Assembly: GCA_946965045.2 (NCBI GenBank)
Contig: OX337232.1
Location: 3,224,001-3,288,000 of the forward strand
Reading direction: 5' to 3'
From: Epithemia pelagica
Taxonomy: Eukaryota > Bacillariophyta > Bacillariophyceae > Surirellales > Surirellaceae
DNA length: 64,000 nt
A program made the position numbers and the translations under genes. Positions 10,457 to 19,044 of the stretch are shown here, in pieces; within the stretch, counting starts at the first letter, position 1, and every line of letters starts with the position of its first letter. The notes beneath the pieces are model-generated. The model searched no databases. It was not told where the DNA came from and saw only the letters and a program-made list of their open reading frames with translations.

Positions 10457-11152
10457 AAGAACGACGCTGCTCTACTCTATGTCCAATTGCCTGCTGTCGC
10501 CCTTGCTGTTGTAGTAAGGCTACTACTTCTGGTTGATTGTGGCATTTGACAGCATAGCTGCCGGGTGACAAACCAGACGTAAGGAACGCTGCGGTGTGGC
10601 TACACGAAATTAAACCCTCTTAGCCACCCCCGCTAGGGGTTGCCCCATCTCTCTGGTGTCCGGTCTAGTCGGTAGGCATATCTCATTTTCACAACCACGT
10701 TAACAACACGACAATCAAACTTTGTTGTTGCTGGTGACCTCCTATGATCACCCCATCATGATCCGGCCATCGTGTGATTCATATTAGTACCATGGTAGTG
10801 CCTTGTGAGCGGCACAGTACATGAGGGTCACTCTAGGCAAGGATGAAAATAGTGGCCCAGCATTATGGATTATGGCACGACACGAGACCATGATGGCCCC
10901 CAAAACACATGGGAATAGAGGTCCTGCTGTCGATACACTCCGTTACTACTGTTATGTATATTGTGTACTATTAGGTGCCGAAACAATGAATGATAAGAGC
11001 CATACATCCCTCTGAGATGCTTCGTTCGAAATGGTGAGGCGTTGCTTCCGTATGACCGTGCCACGAGGCATGGTGCCTGTGAACCAGCTCCACAATAGAC
11101 TCAACCTTCATATTTAGGCCATGCAGATGTATCCTACGCTATTGGTTAGGCA
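10457..11152. other. Upstream region of NTPase copy 1, unit 1
   Basis: No gene is recognised. The 100 bp next to the start contains a T8 run and the antisense of a Gln-rich frame. A short imperfect inverted repeat lies near 10627-10645 (CCACCCCCGCTAGGGG). The same sequence occurs in units 2 and 3, and it probably contains the promoter of the NTPase gene. Confidence 0.5.
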
Positions 11153-11724
11153 GAATAGTGCCATCCTCGACGATGGTCTAGGTAGGTAGTAGTAGCTACC
11201 ATTTGAGTCAACAGAACGCCCGACCCAACCTTTCAATGAATCCAAAATGGAAAATCACGCATTGAGTCAAAAACACATCCAGTTGCATAAGTCGTGTCCC
11301 TAAACGGTGTCATCAAAGCAGAAGACATCAAACCATCTATTGCCTGAAAACAAGAGAAAGAGCCAGAGACTCGTGTGAGAGTAGGCAGCAAGGGACAGAC
11401 TACAAGATCACAGAGAAACAAAAAGAGAGTCTGTCCAAAGGGTTGATTTCAGTGGCCAGAAAATGACCCGCAAAACCAGAATTTGACTCCGTCTGTTTTC
11501 ACAAGCACCTCATCACCAACAGGCCACCTTCCGGCAAAGGACGATGTACCTGCGAAGTATCTTTATTCTCTCGATTGTTTCATATAATGTGAACCCACAT
11601 GTCAAGCAAACTTACATTGTGTAAAAGTCACATGGCTGAGTCCAATCGGCAAAGGCAAGGTTGTAGAATCGACAGCGTATTCGTCCTCTTTTTGTCAATT
11701 AACGGTACCACCGCATTTTCGTTT
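11153..11724. repeat. Copy of the TrhO 3' flank
   Basis: It is homologous to 33313-33883, the sequence just downstream of the intact TrhO gene, and to 23851-24422. Homology starts abruptly at GAATAGTGCC after the 13-bp word CGCTATTGGTTAG (11137-11149). No gene is seen in it. Confidence 0.85.
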
Positions 11725-12604
11725 CCGCAAACATACAGCATTCTTCGTCACCAATGTGGGTCCCCAATGGGTGGATATTCGGTATCTCGAGGATGGACCG
11801 ATGGCCACACGGACAAGTCTTCGTCTCGGGAATGAGACATTGTGGGTTTGGCTGTATCCTCCGAATCAACTCGCAAACGTTTGGTGATGGGTCGAAAGTA
11901 CTGGACCTTGAACTTTTTCTGGTCCTCCGACATTCGTGGCAATGTCTGTTGCGACACGGATGCATAGGGTTCCATGGCTCGTTTGGCATCTCGTACCGAC
12001 TGCAACTCCACGACACAGGATCCATAAAAGGCATTGGTTCGACGGTCCGTCAACCAATGGAGGATTGCAATGGGTCCCAACAGAGCTTCTAATTTCGTTC
12101 TGGTTATAGTCAAGGGCAATCTCGAGAGATACAGACAGGTATCACGAAACACTTCAGTACGAGTATCAGGTTTGTCAAACAACGTTTCGAGTGTGCCGTT
12201 TCTTCGTTTGGTTGCTTCCCTCCTGCTGGAGTTGTTCGGCTCATTGTTTCGTGTGGACCAAATTGGGTCGTACCGTGGGAGCCTGATATCCTTCTTGACA
12301 GAGGGGACACTGCAAGGTTTCGGGATGGGCCGTGGCATGCGACACACAGGAGGGACACACAATGACGGGGACACCACAAACAACCGTCGATTCCGTCGTC
12401 GTCGTCGACTTGCTGGATTTGCCCGTGCTGCAGTGGAATTGTCCCCGATACTGGGTGCATACGCCGTGACACACGACGCAGGTGGGCAAAAAGGCGGCGG
12501 CCGTGGTGGACCTGGCACATTCCAATTCGACCTGATCCAAGGGTTTTTCGGCCGGAACTTGTTCCATGCGTCGATCAAACAAATAATTCTTGCCCTTCCA
12601 CAAA
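11725..12604 (-). pseudogene. TrhO/rhodanese gene tail, unit 2
   Basis: Same fragment as at 5001-5880 (constant offset 6724), with the same 11-nt frameshifting deletion and the same 5' breakpoint against dehydrogenase sequence. The stop codon of the RRM-side frame is at 11748. The Cys-rich and RRM-like parts can each be read but in different frames. Confidence 0.88.
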
Positions 12605-12695
12605 GCAGGTCGAATGCGACGATGCAACTTGACCATTGACAAATGTTTGGCGACATCTTCCGTCATTGTCACGGGTGTTCCTTCAGCAAACTATC
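12605..12695 (+). pseudogene. Methylenetetrahydrofolate dehydrogenase exon fragment, left part (unit 2)
   Basis: This is the left half of the captured exon, ending in VIVTGVPSAN codons and the target site CTATC. It is separated by the full copia element from its right half at 18920-19044. Confidence 0.72.
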
Positions 12696-12938
12696 TGTTG
12701 AGGATATGTGACCAGGCGACGAGCAGCAGCGAACAAGCCGCGACTAGAGAGAGTGATTCGGAAGCAAAGGATCTAAACTTGAATGACGAAGATGCCGAAG
12801 CATGGACTTTGGTCCGTCGACGTGGCAAAAGCAACAATAGGCAAGATGAACAAGCAAGAGTTCATTCTAAGGAGATTACGTAGTTCGATAAGCCTATAAA
12901 GAGTTGCTTTTACGGCACGGCTTGTTTGAGTTTTAACA
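12696..12938 (+). repeat. 5' LTR of copia copy B
   Basis: It runs from TGTTGAGG to TTTTAACA (TG...CA ends, short inverted termini TGTTGA/TTAACA). A TATAAA box lies at 12895-12900. The LTR also contains codons equivalent to the last 63 residues of gag-pol. Confidence 0.95.
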
Positions 12939-12952
12939 TAATCTCCTTAGAA
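12865..12952 (+). other. Putative primer-binding site with perfect complement inside the LTR
   Basis: The first 14 bases after the 5' LTR (12939-12952, TAATCTCCTTAGAA) are the exact reverse complement of 12865-12878 (TTCTAAGGAGATTA) in the LTR. The site does not begin with TGG, as a tRNA 3'-end primer site would. The arrangement recalls the self-primed Tf1 group, where the first bases of the mRNA pair with the primer site. The transcript start is unknown, so this is a hypothesis. Confidence 0.55.
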
Positions 12953-12998
12953 ATAAAGCATTATATCGTATCACAGACTGTGAAGGGAACTACGGTAT

Positions 12999-13652
12999 AT
13001 GAGCGAGAGACTTGAAGCGCGTTGGCAAGATATATTGGCTCAATTGGCTCAGCTGACTCTCGAGGAACAAGAAGAAGTACACTCAATTGAAGAGCGCTTT
13101 CAACAAGAATACCGAAGAAGAGAAGCTCAACACCGTCAAACGGTGGCGGCTCTTGAGCGTCAACGAGAAACAGATCGTGACAACGCATACGACGAGTGTG
13201 AGATTCGGAAGCAACTTGTGTTTGAAAAAGCTCAGGCAAAACGTGACAGCTTGTTGAGAGAAATTCAATTCCTTGACGAGGACAAGACACCTGTCCCAGA
13301 ACCCCGGTCATCAAGGCAGGAGACGCCCGAACCAGAGGTAAAACAGACAGCTGGACCAAGATCCCAAAACAGTACGCCTCAATCTCAAGCCAGTGATACA
13401 AGTCATCCAGTGCAAGTCCCACAGCCTCCTTCAATCGCATCGCAAAGAAACAGCACCATAAGGTGGATCCCAATTGGAACTAGAGTGTGGGTACTCAATC
13501 CCCTCAAGTTGAAGAATCAAACCTCCACCACCTATCTTGAAGGAGTCATATCGCGACACGGTAGTTTCTACCACTTCCTTTGTATTTGGAATCCATCTAC
13601 CGGCAAACAAGAACATCGTCGACATCGAGACAGCCTAGCTGTAATCGAATAA
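12999..13652 (+). CDS. Upstream ORF of the copia element: coiled-coil protein with basic C-terminal domain
   Basis: It codes for 217 residues between the 5' LTR and gag-pol. Residues 1-90 are charged and heptad-like, rich in Glu, Gln and Arg, as expected for a coiled coil. Residues 90-145 are Pro/Ser/Gln-rich and probably disordered. The last 60 residues (from about IPIGTRVWVLNP) form a compact basic module that could be a small beta-barrel. Its stop at 13650-13652 is one base before the ATG of gag-pol at 13654, in another frame, so stop-restart translation is possible. Its function is unknown; an additional structural or nucleic-acid-binding protein is plausible. No homologous domain was recognised with confidence. 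Confidence 0.75.
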   Translation: MSERLEARWQDILAQLAQLTLEEQEEVHSIEERFQQEYRRREAQHRQTVAALERQRETDRDNAYDECEIRKQLVFEKAQAKRDSLLREIQFLDEDKTPVPEPRSSRQETPEPEVKQTAGPRSQNSTPQSQASDTSHPVQVPQPPSIASQRNSTIRWIPIGTRVWVLNPLKLKNQTSTTYLEGVISRHGSFYHFLCIWNPSTGKQEHRRHRDSLAVIE

Positions 13653-13653
13653 G

Positions 13654-16600
13654 ATGTCGACTGGTGGGAACGGCCCTCGGCCGGATGGAGCAGAATCAAG
13701 CAGCGGACGAGGTAATCAAACGGGCGGTCGATCCAACGGAGGCAGAGGACGAGGAGGTTGTGGCAAAAACCAAGGTCAACAATCAAACACCCGCTTTCAG
13801 GGCCAAGAACCATCGCTGAAAGATTGCGTGTTTGATTATAGTGAAGATCCCCAGTCGAAGCGTTACCTACGCAACGTTGAGTTGTTAGTGGGATACGTGG
13901 GGACATCATTCGACTACTACAACCTAGAGTATCAAAAGGCGCTGGAGAAATTGGAACTTAAAGATCCAGAGAAAGCAAAGATTCCTGATGATCCCACGGA
14001 CCCCATTCAGATGGAAGAATGGAAAATGGAGTACAAGGCAAGAAAGGATCAAGTGAAGGCCTATCGCAACTTTCGTGCTTCCTTGTTCAGTGTCATTCTT
14101 GGGCAATGTACGCCCCTCATGAAGGACAAGTTGCAAGCCAAACCAGAATATGAAGCGATCAACGATGAAAGGGACGGTGTAGCTCTACTCAAGTTGATCA
14201 AACAAACAACCTTCACGTTTGATTCCGGCCGAATCTACAAGCTGGTCGGTCGTGACAAGTTGAAAGAAGAGTTTTATGGTTTGAAGCGCAGAAACAATCA
14301 AACCCTACACAGCTATTATGAAATGTTTAGGGCAAAAGTGAAAGTTCTCAATGAGGTCGGTGTGGTGTTGTATGATAAAGATCTCGTGGAGATGATAGCC
14401 AAGAAAAATGGAAGGGACCCTCCATCATCCATCGATCGAGAAGAAGCACAAGAGAGATGTGTTGCGATCCGATTCATCCGAACATGTGGCCATCGAGAGT
14501 ATGAGGCCCATTTGCAAAACATGTTTTTGGACGGCCACAAGGATGTGTATCCTGCCACTCTGGCGGATGCAAGGGCAATTCTTGATAACCGCATGACAGG
14601 TAAACAGAAGCAACCGAATCAAAACCAACAGACCCCGACTGAGAATGCCACTGGCATGGCATATCATACACAAGAGTTGGACAACAGCAATGAAAGCCAA
14701 GCGGCGTCCACATTGACCGGTAACAGCCACATGACAGCAAATTCACGCCAAGCCCAGAGTCGAAATGGTAATGGCAACAATAGCCGAGGAAGAGAACAAG
14801 CGAGCACGGGCAGCGGCCAATCACGAGGCCATGAATCAAATCAGACACAAACCAACAATAATGGTGAATGGAATGAGATCAATGAATCAACGGGCCTTCA
14901 GGATGCACATCGTGACTCACTCCAATATTCGTTTTCTGCTTCTCCTTCACAGGCTAGCATATCCCCCGAATGGCTACTCCTCGACAACCAATCGACAGTA
15001 GACATTATCCAAGACCCCAACCTCCTCAAGAATATTCACACAGCCGAGCGACCAATCATGATCCAAAGTCACGCTGGGCGGCGTCAGATCTCCAAACAAG
15101 GCCTACTCCCCGGATATGGCATTGTCTGGCATGACCCGGAAGGGCCGGCCAACATCATATCACTCAACAACGCACGCACAAGGTTCACAATCAAGTATGA
15201 CAGCGATAACGGCAACACCTTCAATCTCTTCGACCGATCTTCAGGGCGACTCAAACACCAATTCCTGCCAAGTCAAGACGGTTTGTTCTATATGGATACG
15301 TCAAGAATGCAGAGTAGTTTCATCACTACGGTTAATGATAATGAATCTGCTTATTCTCAAGACGAAGTCTATAGGGCTAAACTGGCACGATCATTAATGG
15401 CCAAGATAGGTCGTCCATCCACACGTGATTTCGTACACATCATACGAAACAATCTGTTACCTAACACAACGATCACTGTGGACGACATCAAGAGGGCCGA
15501 GAAAATATATGGACCAGACCTTGGTAGTCTGAAGGGGAAGACGACTCGTCGTAAATCGCCTGTGGTTGACTTGTCACACACCGTACCACCACGGATCAAA
15601 GAAGAACACAAGGATGTGACCCTCACTGTTGATGTTCTCCACGTCAACAACATTCCTTTCCTAGCAACGACGTCAAGGAAGTTGCATTTTGGGACCATGG
15701 AAGCAATGGCCAATACCACTGATGATGATGTCATGAACTCGTTGCGCAAAGTGGTTGCGATCTACCGTAGAGGTGGTTTGCGCCCGCGGATGTTACTTGC
15801 CGACGGAGCCTTCTGTTCCGACAAGATGAAGACCGAGCTGCAACTGATCGGTGTATTGTTAAATCCTACCGCAAGAGATGAACATGTGGGAGATATTGAA
15901 AGGTACATACGTACAGTAAAAGAAAGGATGAGATGTGTGTATAACACACTACCATTCAAAGAAATCCCGAAGGTCATGATCATTGAGATGGCCAAATTCG
16001 CTACGTTCTGGCTGAATAGTTTCCCTCATCGGTTGGGGATTTCACAATCAGAAAGCCCACGACTGCTCGTCACGGGAGAACAAGTGGACTTCAACAAGCA
16101 TTGTCGCTTCAAATTTGGACAGTACGTCCAATGTCATGAAGAACATGACAACACGATGGCGCCCAGGACCATAGGTGCTCTAGCATTGAGGCCTACTGGA
16201 AATCGTCAGGGTAGTTATTATTTTTTGAGTCTTGTCAGCGGCCGAGTCATAACACGGAATCACGCCACAGTCCTACCGATGCCCCAAGAAGTGATCCAAC
16301 GTGTGCACCAATTGGCTAGAGCCCAGAATATGCAACCAGGATTAGCCTTCGGTAATAGGGATAATCGGATTTTGTGGATGGATCAAGACAACGACATTTA
16401 TAACGAAGAAGACGATGAATCCTACACCAATGAAGAAGAGGAGGACATCGATCTACGCTATGATGAAGAGATGATCGAAGATGAGCTGGTGGATGACGTT
16501 AACAATCCCGACTATGTTGATCCGGAAGCAGATGTCAACGGCAAACCTGCAATCAACCCGATGATTGGTCCCGATGACCAACACATGGAAATTCAAGGAG

Positions 16601-18864
16601 TGGGTGACCCACTAGCCGTAGAACTTGACGACATGAACGGTCCGGAAATTGAAGGAGTGGAGGCAGATGGAGAACTGCCAATCCATCCTATCCCAGAAGA
16701 TGATGTTGGAGGAGGTGCAGTCCCGGAGGAGGCAGTGATGGATGTGGAGGAGGAAGTAGAAGAGAATGGGGGGGAGCTAGCCGGTGGAGAGAATATGGAA
16801 GAGGGACAAGACACTAACGAAGGTGTCGAAGATAGCAGCGAGGCTGATCCGGTACATCAACAACAACAACAACAACCACACAGATACAATCTACGGCCGA
16901 ATCGTGAAAGGAGCTACGCGCACCGATACGGGCACTCGTTTGCTTGCATCGATAATCTAAAAGGCGGGCGCTATGATGGAATCCTTCGAGATGGAGTGTT
17001 GTTTCTTGTGGCGACTGAGGTGAATCAAGCCACACCGCAGATGCCTATGAAGAAAGGCATCAAACTGTTTGGGAACAAGGGAGTGGCCGCCGTGAAGGTG
17101 GAAATCCAACAATTGCATGATCGAGGAGTACTGAGGGCAGTACACAAAACTGACCTCAGTTGGAATGAGATACAACAAGCTCTGGGGTACCTAATGTTCT
17201 TGAAACGAAAAAGGTGTGGCAAGATAAAAGGACGAGGCTGTGCCGACGGACGCAAACAACGTGCGTACATAGAGAAGGAAGATTCAGCTTCTCCTACCGT
17301 GGCCACCGACTCTGTATTCATCACTGCCGTCATTGATGCCTTGGAACGACGTGTGGTCGCTGTGGCAGATATCCCAGGTGCATTTATGCACTCGGATATG
17401 GATCCTGGAGTGTACATGCGGCTTACTGGTCTAATGGCCGAGCTACTCCTAGAAGTCGATTATGAAGCATATGCCCCTTATCTGACATACGAGAAGGGCG
17501 AGCCGGCTATATATGTGGAAATGTTGAAGGCCCTTTACGGGACGTTGCGTGCAGCTCGTCTCTTCTGGGAAAAATTGACCGTGGTGCTCAAAAGCTGGGG
17601 ATTTCAAATCAACCCCTATGATTCATGCGTTGCCAACAAAACAATCAACAACAAACAATGTACGGTAACTTGGCACATTGACAATCTGAAGATATCGCAT
17701 GTGGATGGTGCCGTTGTGACCAAATTTATTGACGACCTCAAAGCAGAATTCGGACAGTTGGGAGAAATCTCCGTGTCGGAAGGGACAAGGCACGACTATT
17801 TGGGCATGTTCTTAGACTATGGAGAGGATGGGGTTGTGCAGGTGGATATGAGATCCTACCTGGACACCATTTTGATCTCGCTACCAAAAGAATGGATCGG
17901 TAAAGCACGGTCACCCGCAGCTAAGCATTTATATCATACGGACCCGAACGCTCGAAAGCTCAATGAGGAGGAAGCGGATCGATTCCACAGTGTAACAATG
18001 CAGTTAGCTTACATGGCGCAAAGAGGACGACCGGGTATACGCACTGCTGTGGCCTTTTTGAGCACTCGTGTCATGAATCCAGACGTTGACGATCAGAGAA
18101 AACTCGGTCGGGTTCTCAAGTACCTACAATCAACCAAGGACTTGATCCTACGCCTAGAGGGTGATGGATCTGGAACACTCTGTTGGTGGGCGGATGCCTC
18201 CTTCGCTACTCACCCAGACATGAAAGGACAGACCGGCGGAGTAATGACTATGGGCAAGGGTGCCGTCATGACTGCCTCGTCAAAACAAAAACTTGTGGCG
18301 CGAAGTTCGACCGAATGTGAGTTGATAGGCGTGCACGACGTGTTACCGTCAATGTTATGGAGTCAGAACTTTCTGAGAGCCCAAGGCCATGAAGTAAAGA
18401 ACGTTGTACTTCACCAGGACAATCAAAGCAGTATCCTGCTGGAGCGAAACGGTCGGTTGTCGAGCTCGAAAAGAACCCAACACATCAATCTACGATATTT
18501 TTATATCACAGATTGTATTCGTCGAAAGGACGTGAGTGTGCGTTTCTGCCCGACGGACGAGATGATTGCTGATTTCTTTACAAAACCGTTGCAGGGTCAA
18601 GCTTTTTATCGCCTGCGGGATATCATCATGAATGTGGTCCCGAGTAGTAAGTATCACTCCTCGGCCCAAAGGAGTGTGTTGAGGATATGTGACCAGGCGA
18701 CGAGCAGCAGCGAACAAGCCGCGACGAAAGAGAGTGATTCGGAAGCAAAGGATCTAAACTTGAATGACGAAGATGCCGAAGCATGGACTTTGGTCCGTCG
18801 ACGTGGCAAAAGCAACAATAGGCAAGATGAACAAGCAAGAGTTCATTCTAAGGAGGTTACGTAG
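13654..18864 (+). CDS. copia gag-pol polyprotein (1736 aa)
   Basis: The start is chosen at the first ATG, which directly follows the upstream ORF stop. The N-terminus is Gly/Asn/Arg-rich, followed by a gag helical region (about 70-290) and an Asn/Gln-rich spacer. The protease box LLLDNQSTVD is near residue 442. The integrase core has VDVLH, LADGAF and GDIERYIRT as its D, D and E segments (about 655-790). A long acidic linker (about 905-1065) precedes the reverse transcriptase, whose YxDD-equivalent reads WHIDNLKISH near residue 1340, with Asn at the second Asp. RNase H follows (CWWADASFATH, SSTECEL). The frame runs into the 3' LTR, which encodes the last 63 residues. The protein would make virus-like particles and integrated copies; whether HIDN is active is uncertain. 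Confidence 0.93.
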   Translation: MSTGGNGPRPDGAESSSGRGNQTGGRSNGGRGRGGCGKNQGQQSNTRFQGQEPSLKDCVFDYSEDPQSKRYLRNVELLVGYVGTSFDYYNLEYQKALEKLELKDPEKAKIPDDPTDPIQMEEWKMEYKARKDQVKAYRNFRASLFSVILGQCTPLMKDKLQAKPEYEAINDERDGVALLKLIKQTTFTFDSGRIYKLVGRDKLKEEFYGLKRRNNQTLHSYYEMFRAKVKVLNEVGVVLYDKDLVEMIAKKNGRDPPSSIDREEAQERCVAIRFIRTCGHREYEAHLQNMFLDGHKDVYPATLADARAILDNRMTGKQKQPNQNQQTPTENATGMAYHTQELDNSNESQAASTLTGNSHMTANSRQAQSRNGNGNNSRGREQASTGSGQSRGHESNQTQTNNNGEWNEINESTGLQDAHRDSLQYSFSASPSQASISPEWLLLDNQSTVDIIQDPNLLKNIHTAERPIMIQSHAGRRQISKQGLLPGYGIVWHDPEGPANIISLNNARTRFTIKYDSDNGNTFNLFDRSSGRLKHQFLPSQDGLFYMDTSRMQSSFITTVNDNESAYSQDEVYRAKLARSLMAKIGRPSTRDFVHIIRNNLLPNTTITVDDIKRAEKIYGPDLGSLKGKTTRRKSPVVDLSHTVPPRIKEEHKDVTLTVDVLHVNNIPFLATTSRKLHFGTMEAMANTTDDDVMNSLRKVVAIYRRGGLRPRMLLADGAFCSDKMKTELQLIGVLLNPTARDEHVGDIERYIRTVKERMRCVYNTLPFKEIPKVMIIEMAKFATFWLNSFPHRLGISQSESPRLLVTGEQVDFNKHCRFKFGQYVQCHEEHDNTMAPRTIGALALRPTGNRQGSYYFLSLVSGRVITRNHATVLPMPQEVIQRVHQLARAQNMQPGLAFGNRDNRILWMDQDNDIYNEEDDESYTNEEEEDIDLRYDEEMIEDELVDDVNNPDYVDPEADVNGKPAINPMIGPDDQHMEIQGVGDPLAVELDDMNGPEIEGVEADGELPIHPIPEDDVGGGAVPEEAVMDVEEEVEENGGELAGGENMEEGQDTNEGVEDSSEADPVHQQQQQQPHRYNLRPNRERSYAHRYGHSFACIDNLKGGRYDGILRDGVLFLVATEVNQATPQMPMKKGIKLFGNKGVAAVKVEIQQLHDRGVLRAVHKTDLSWNEIQQALGYLMFLKRKRCGKIKGRGCADGRKQRAYIEKEDSASPTVATDSVFITAVIDALERRVVAVADIPGAFMHSDMDPGVYMRLTGLMAELLLEVDYEAYAPYLTYEKGEPAIYVEMLKALYGTLRAARLFWEKLTVVLKSWGFQINPYDSCVANKTINNKQCTVTWHIDNLKISHVDGAVVTKFIDDLKAEFGQLGEISVSEGTRHDYLGMFLDYGEDGVVQVDMRSYLDTILISLPKEWIGKARSPAAKHLYHTDPNARKLNEEEADRFHSVTMQLAYMAQRGRPGIRTAVAFLSTRVMNPDVDDQRKLGRVLKYLQSTKDLILRLEGDGSGTLCWWADASFATHPDMKGQTGGVMTMGKGAVMTASSKQKLVARSSTECELIGVHDVLPSMLWSQNFLRAQGHEVKNVVLHQDNQSSILLERNGRLSSSKRTQHINLRYFYITDCIRRKDVSVRFCPTDEMIADFFTKPLQGQAFYRLRDIIMNVVPSSKYHSSAQRSVLRICDQATSSSEQAATKESDSEAKDLNLNDEDAEAWTLVRRRGKSNNRQDEQARVHSKEVT

Positions 18865-18919
18865 TTCGATAAGCCTATAAAGAGTTGCTTTTACGGCACG
18901 GCTTGTTTGAGTTTTAACA
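18677..18919 (+). repeat. 3' LTR of copia copy B
   Basis: This is 243 bp, preceded by a purine-rich tract (CCCAAAGGAGTG at 18665-18676) that fits a polypurine primer. It encodes the gag-pol C-terminus and stop at 18862-18864. It differs from the 5' LTR at two bases near 18726 and at one base in the GGAGGTTACG stretch, which is the segment complementary to the primer site. Confidence 0.95.
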
Positions 18920-19044
18920 CTATCGTCTTCCCACCAATCTTGTGCAAGATGGTGTCACCATTGTCAATGTTTCCGAATTTCCCAGTGTGGACGAGACGGC
19001 GCTTGTACGACGAGGAGTCAGGGTCAACTACGTACCACAAGTTG
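18920..19044 (+). pseudogene. Methylenetetrahydrofolate dehydrogenase exon fragment, right part (unit 2)
   Basis: This is the right half of the exon split by copia copy B. It reads RLPTNLVQDGVTIVNVSEF and ends with YVPQVG before a GTAAGA donor. The left half is at 12605-12695. Confidence 0.72.

Larger units (their letters stand above)
12696..18919 (+). mobile_element. Full-length Ty1/copia retrotransposon, copy B (6224 bp)
   Basis: It has two 243-bp LTRs, an upstream 217-codon ORF and a 1736-codon gag-pol frame, and is flanked by CTATC at 12691-12695 and 18920-18924. The empty site is preserved in unit 3 (around 25388-25396), which proves the insertion boundaries. The domain order protease, integrase, reverse transcriptase, RNase H is that of Ty1/copia. 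Its 5' and 3' LTRs differ at about 3 of 243 positions, so it is young but not brand new. Confidence 0.96.

Noticed and set aside
10620-10650. Transcription terminator hairpin
   Set aside because: The inverted repeat is short and imperfect and lacks a context that would mean anything in a eukaryotic nuclear genome.
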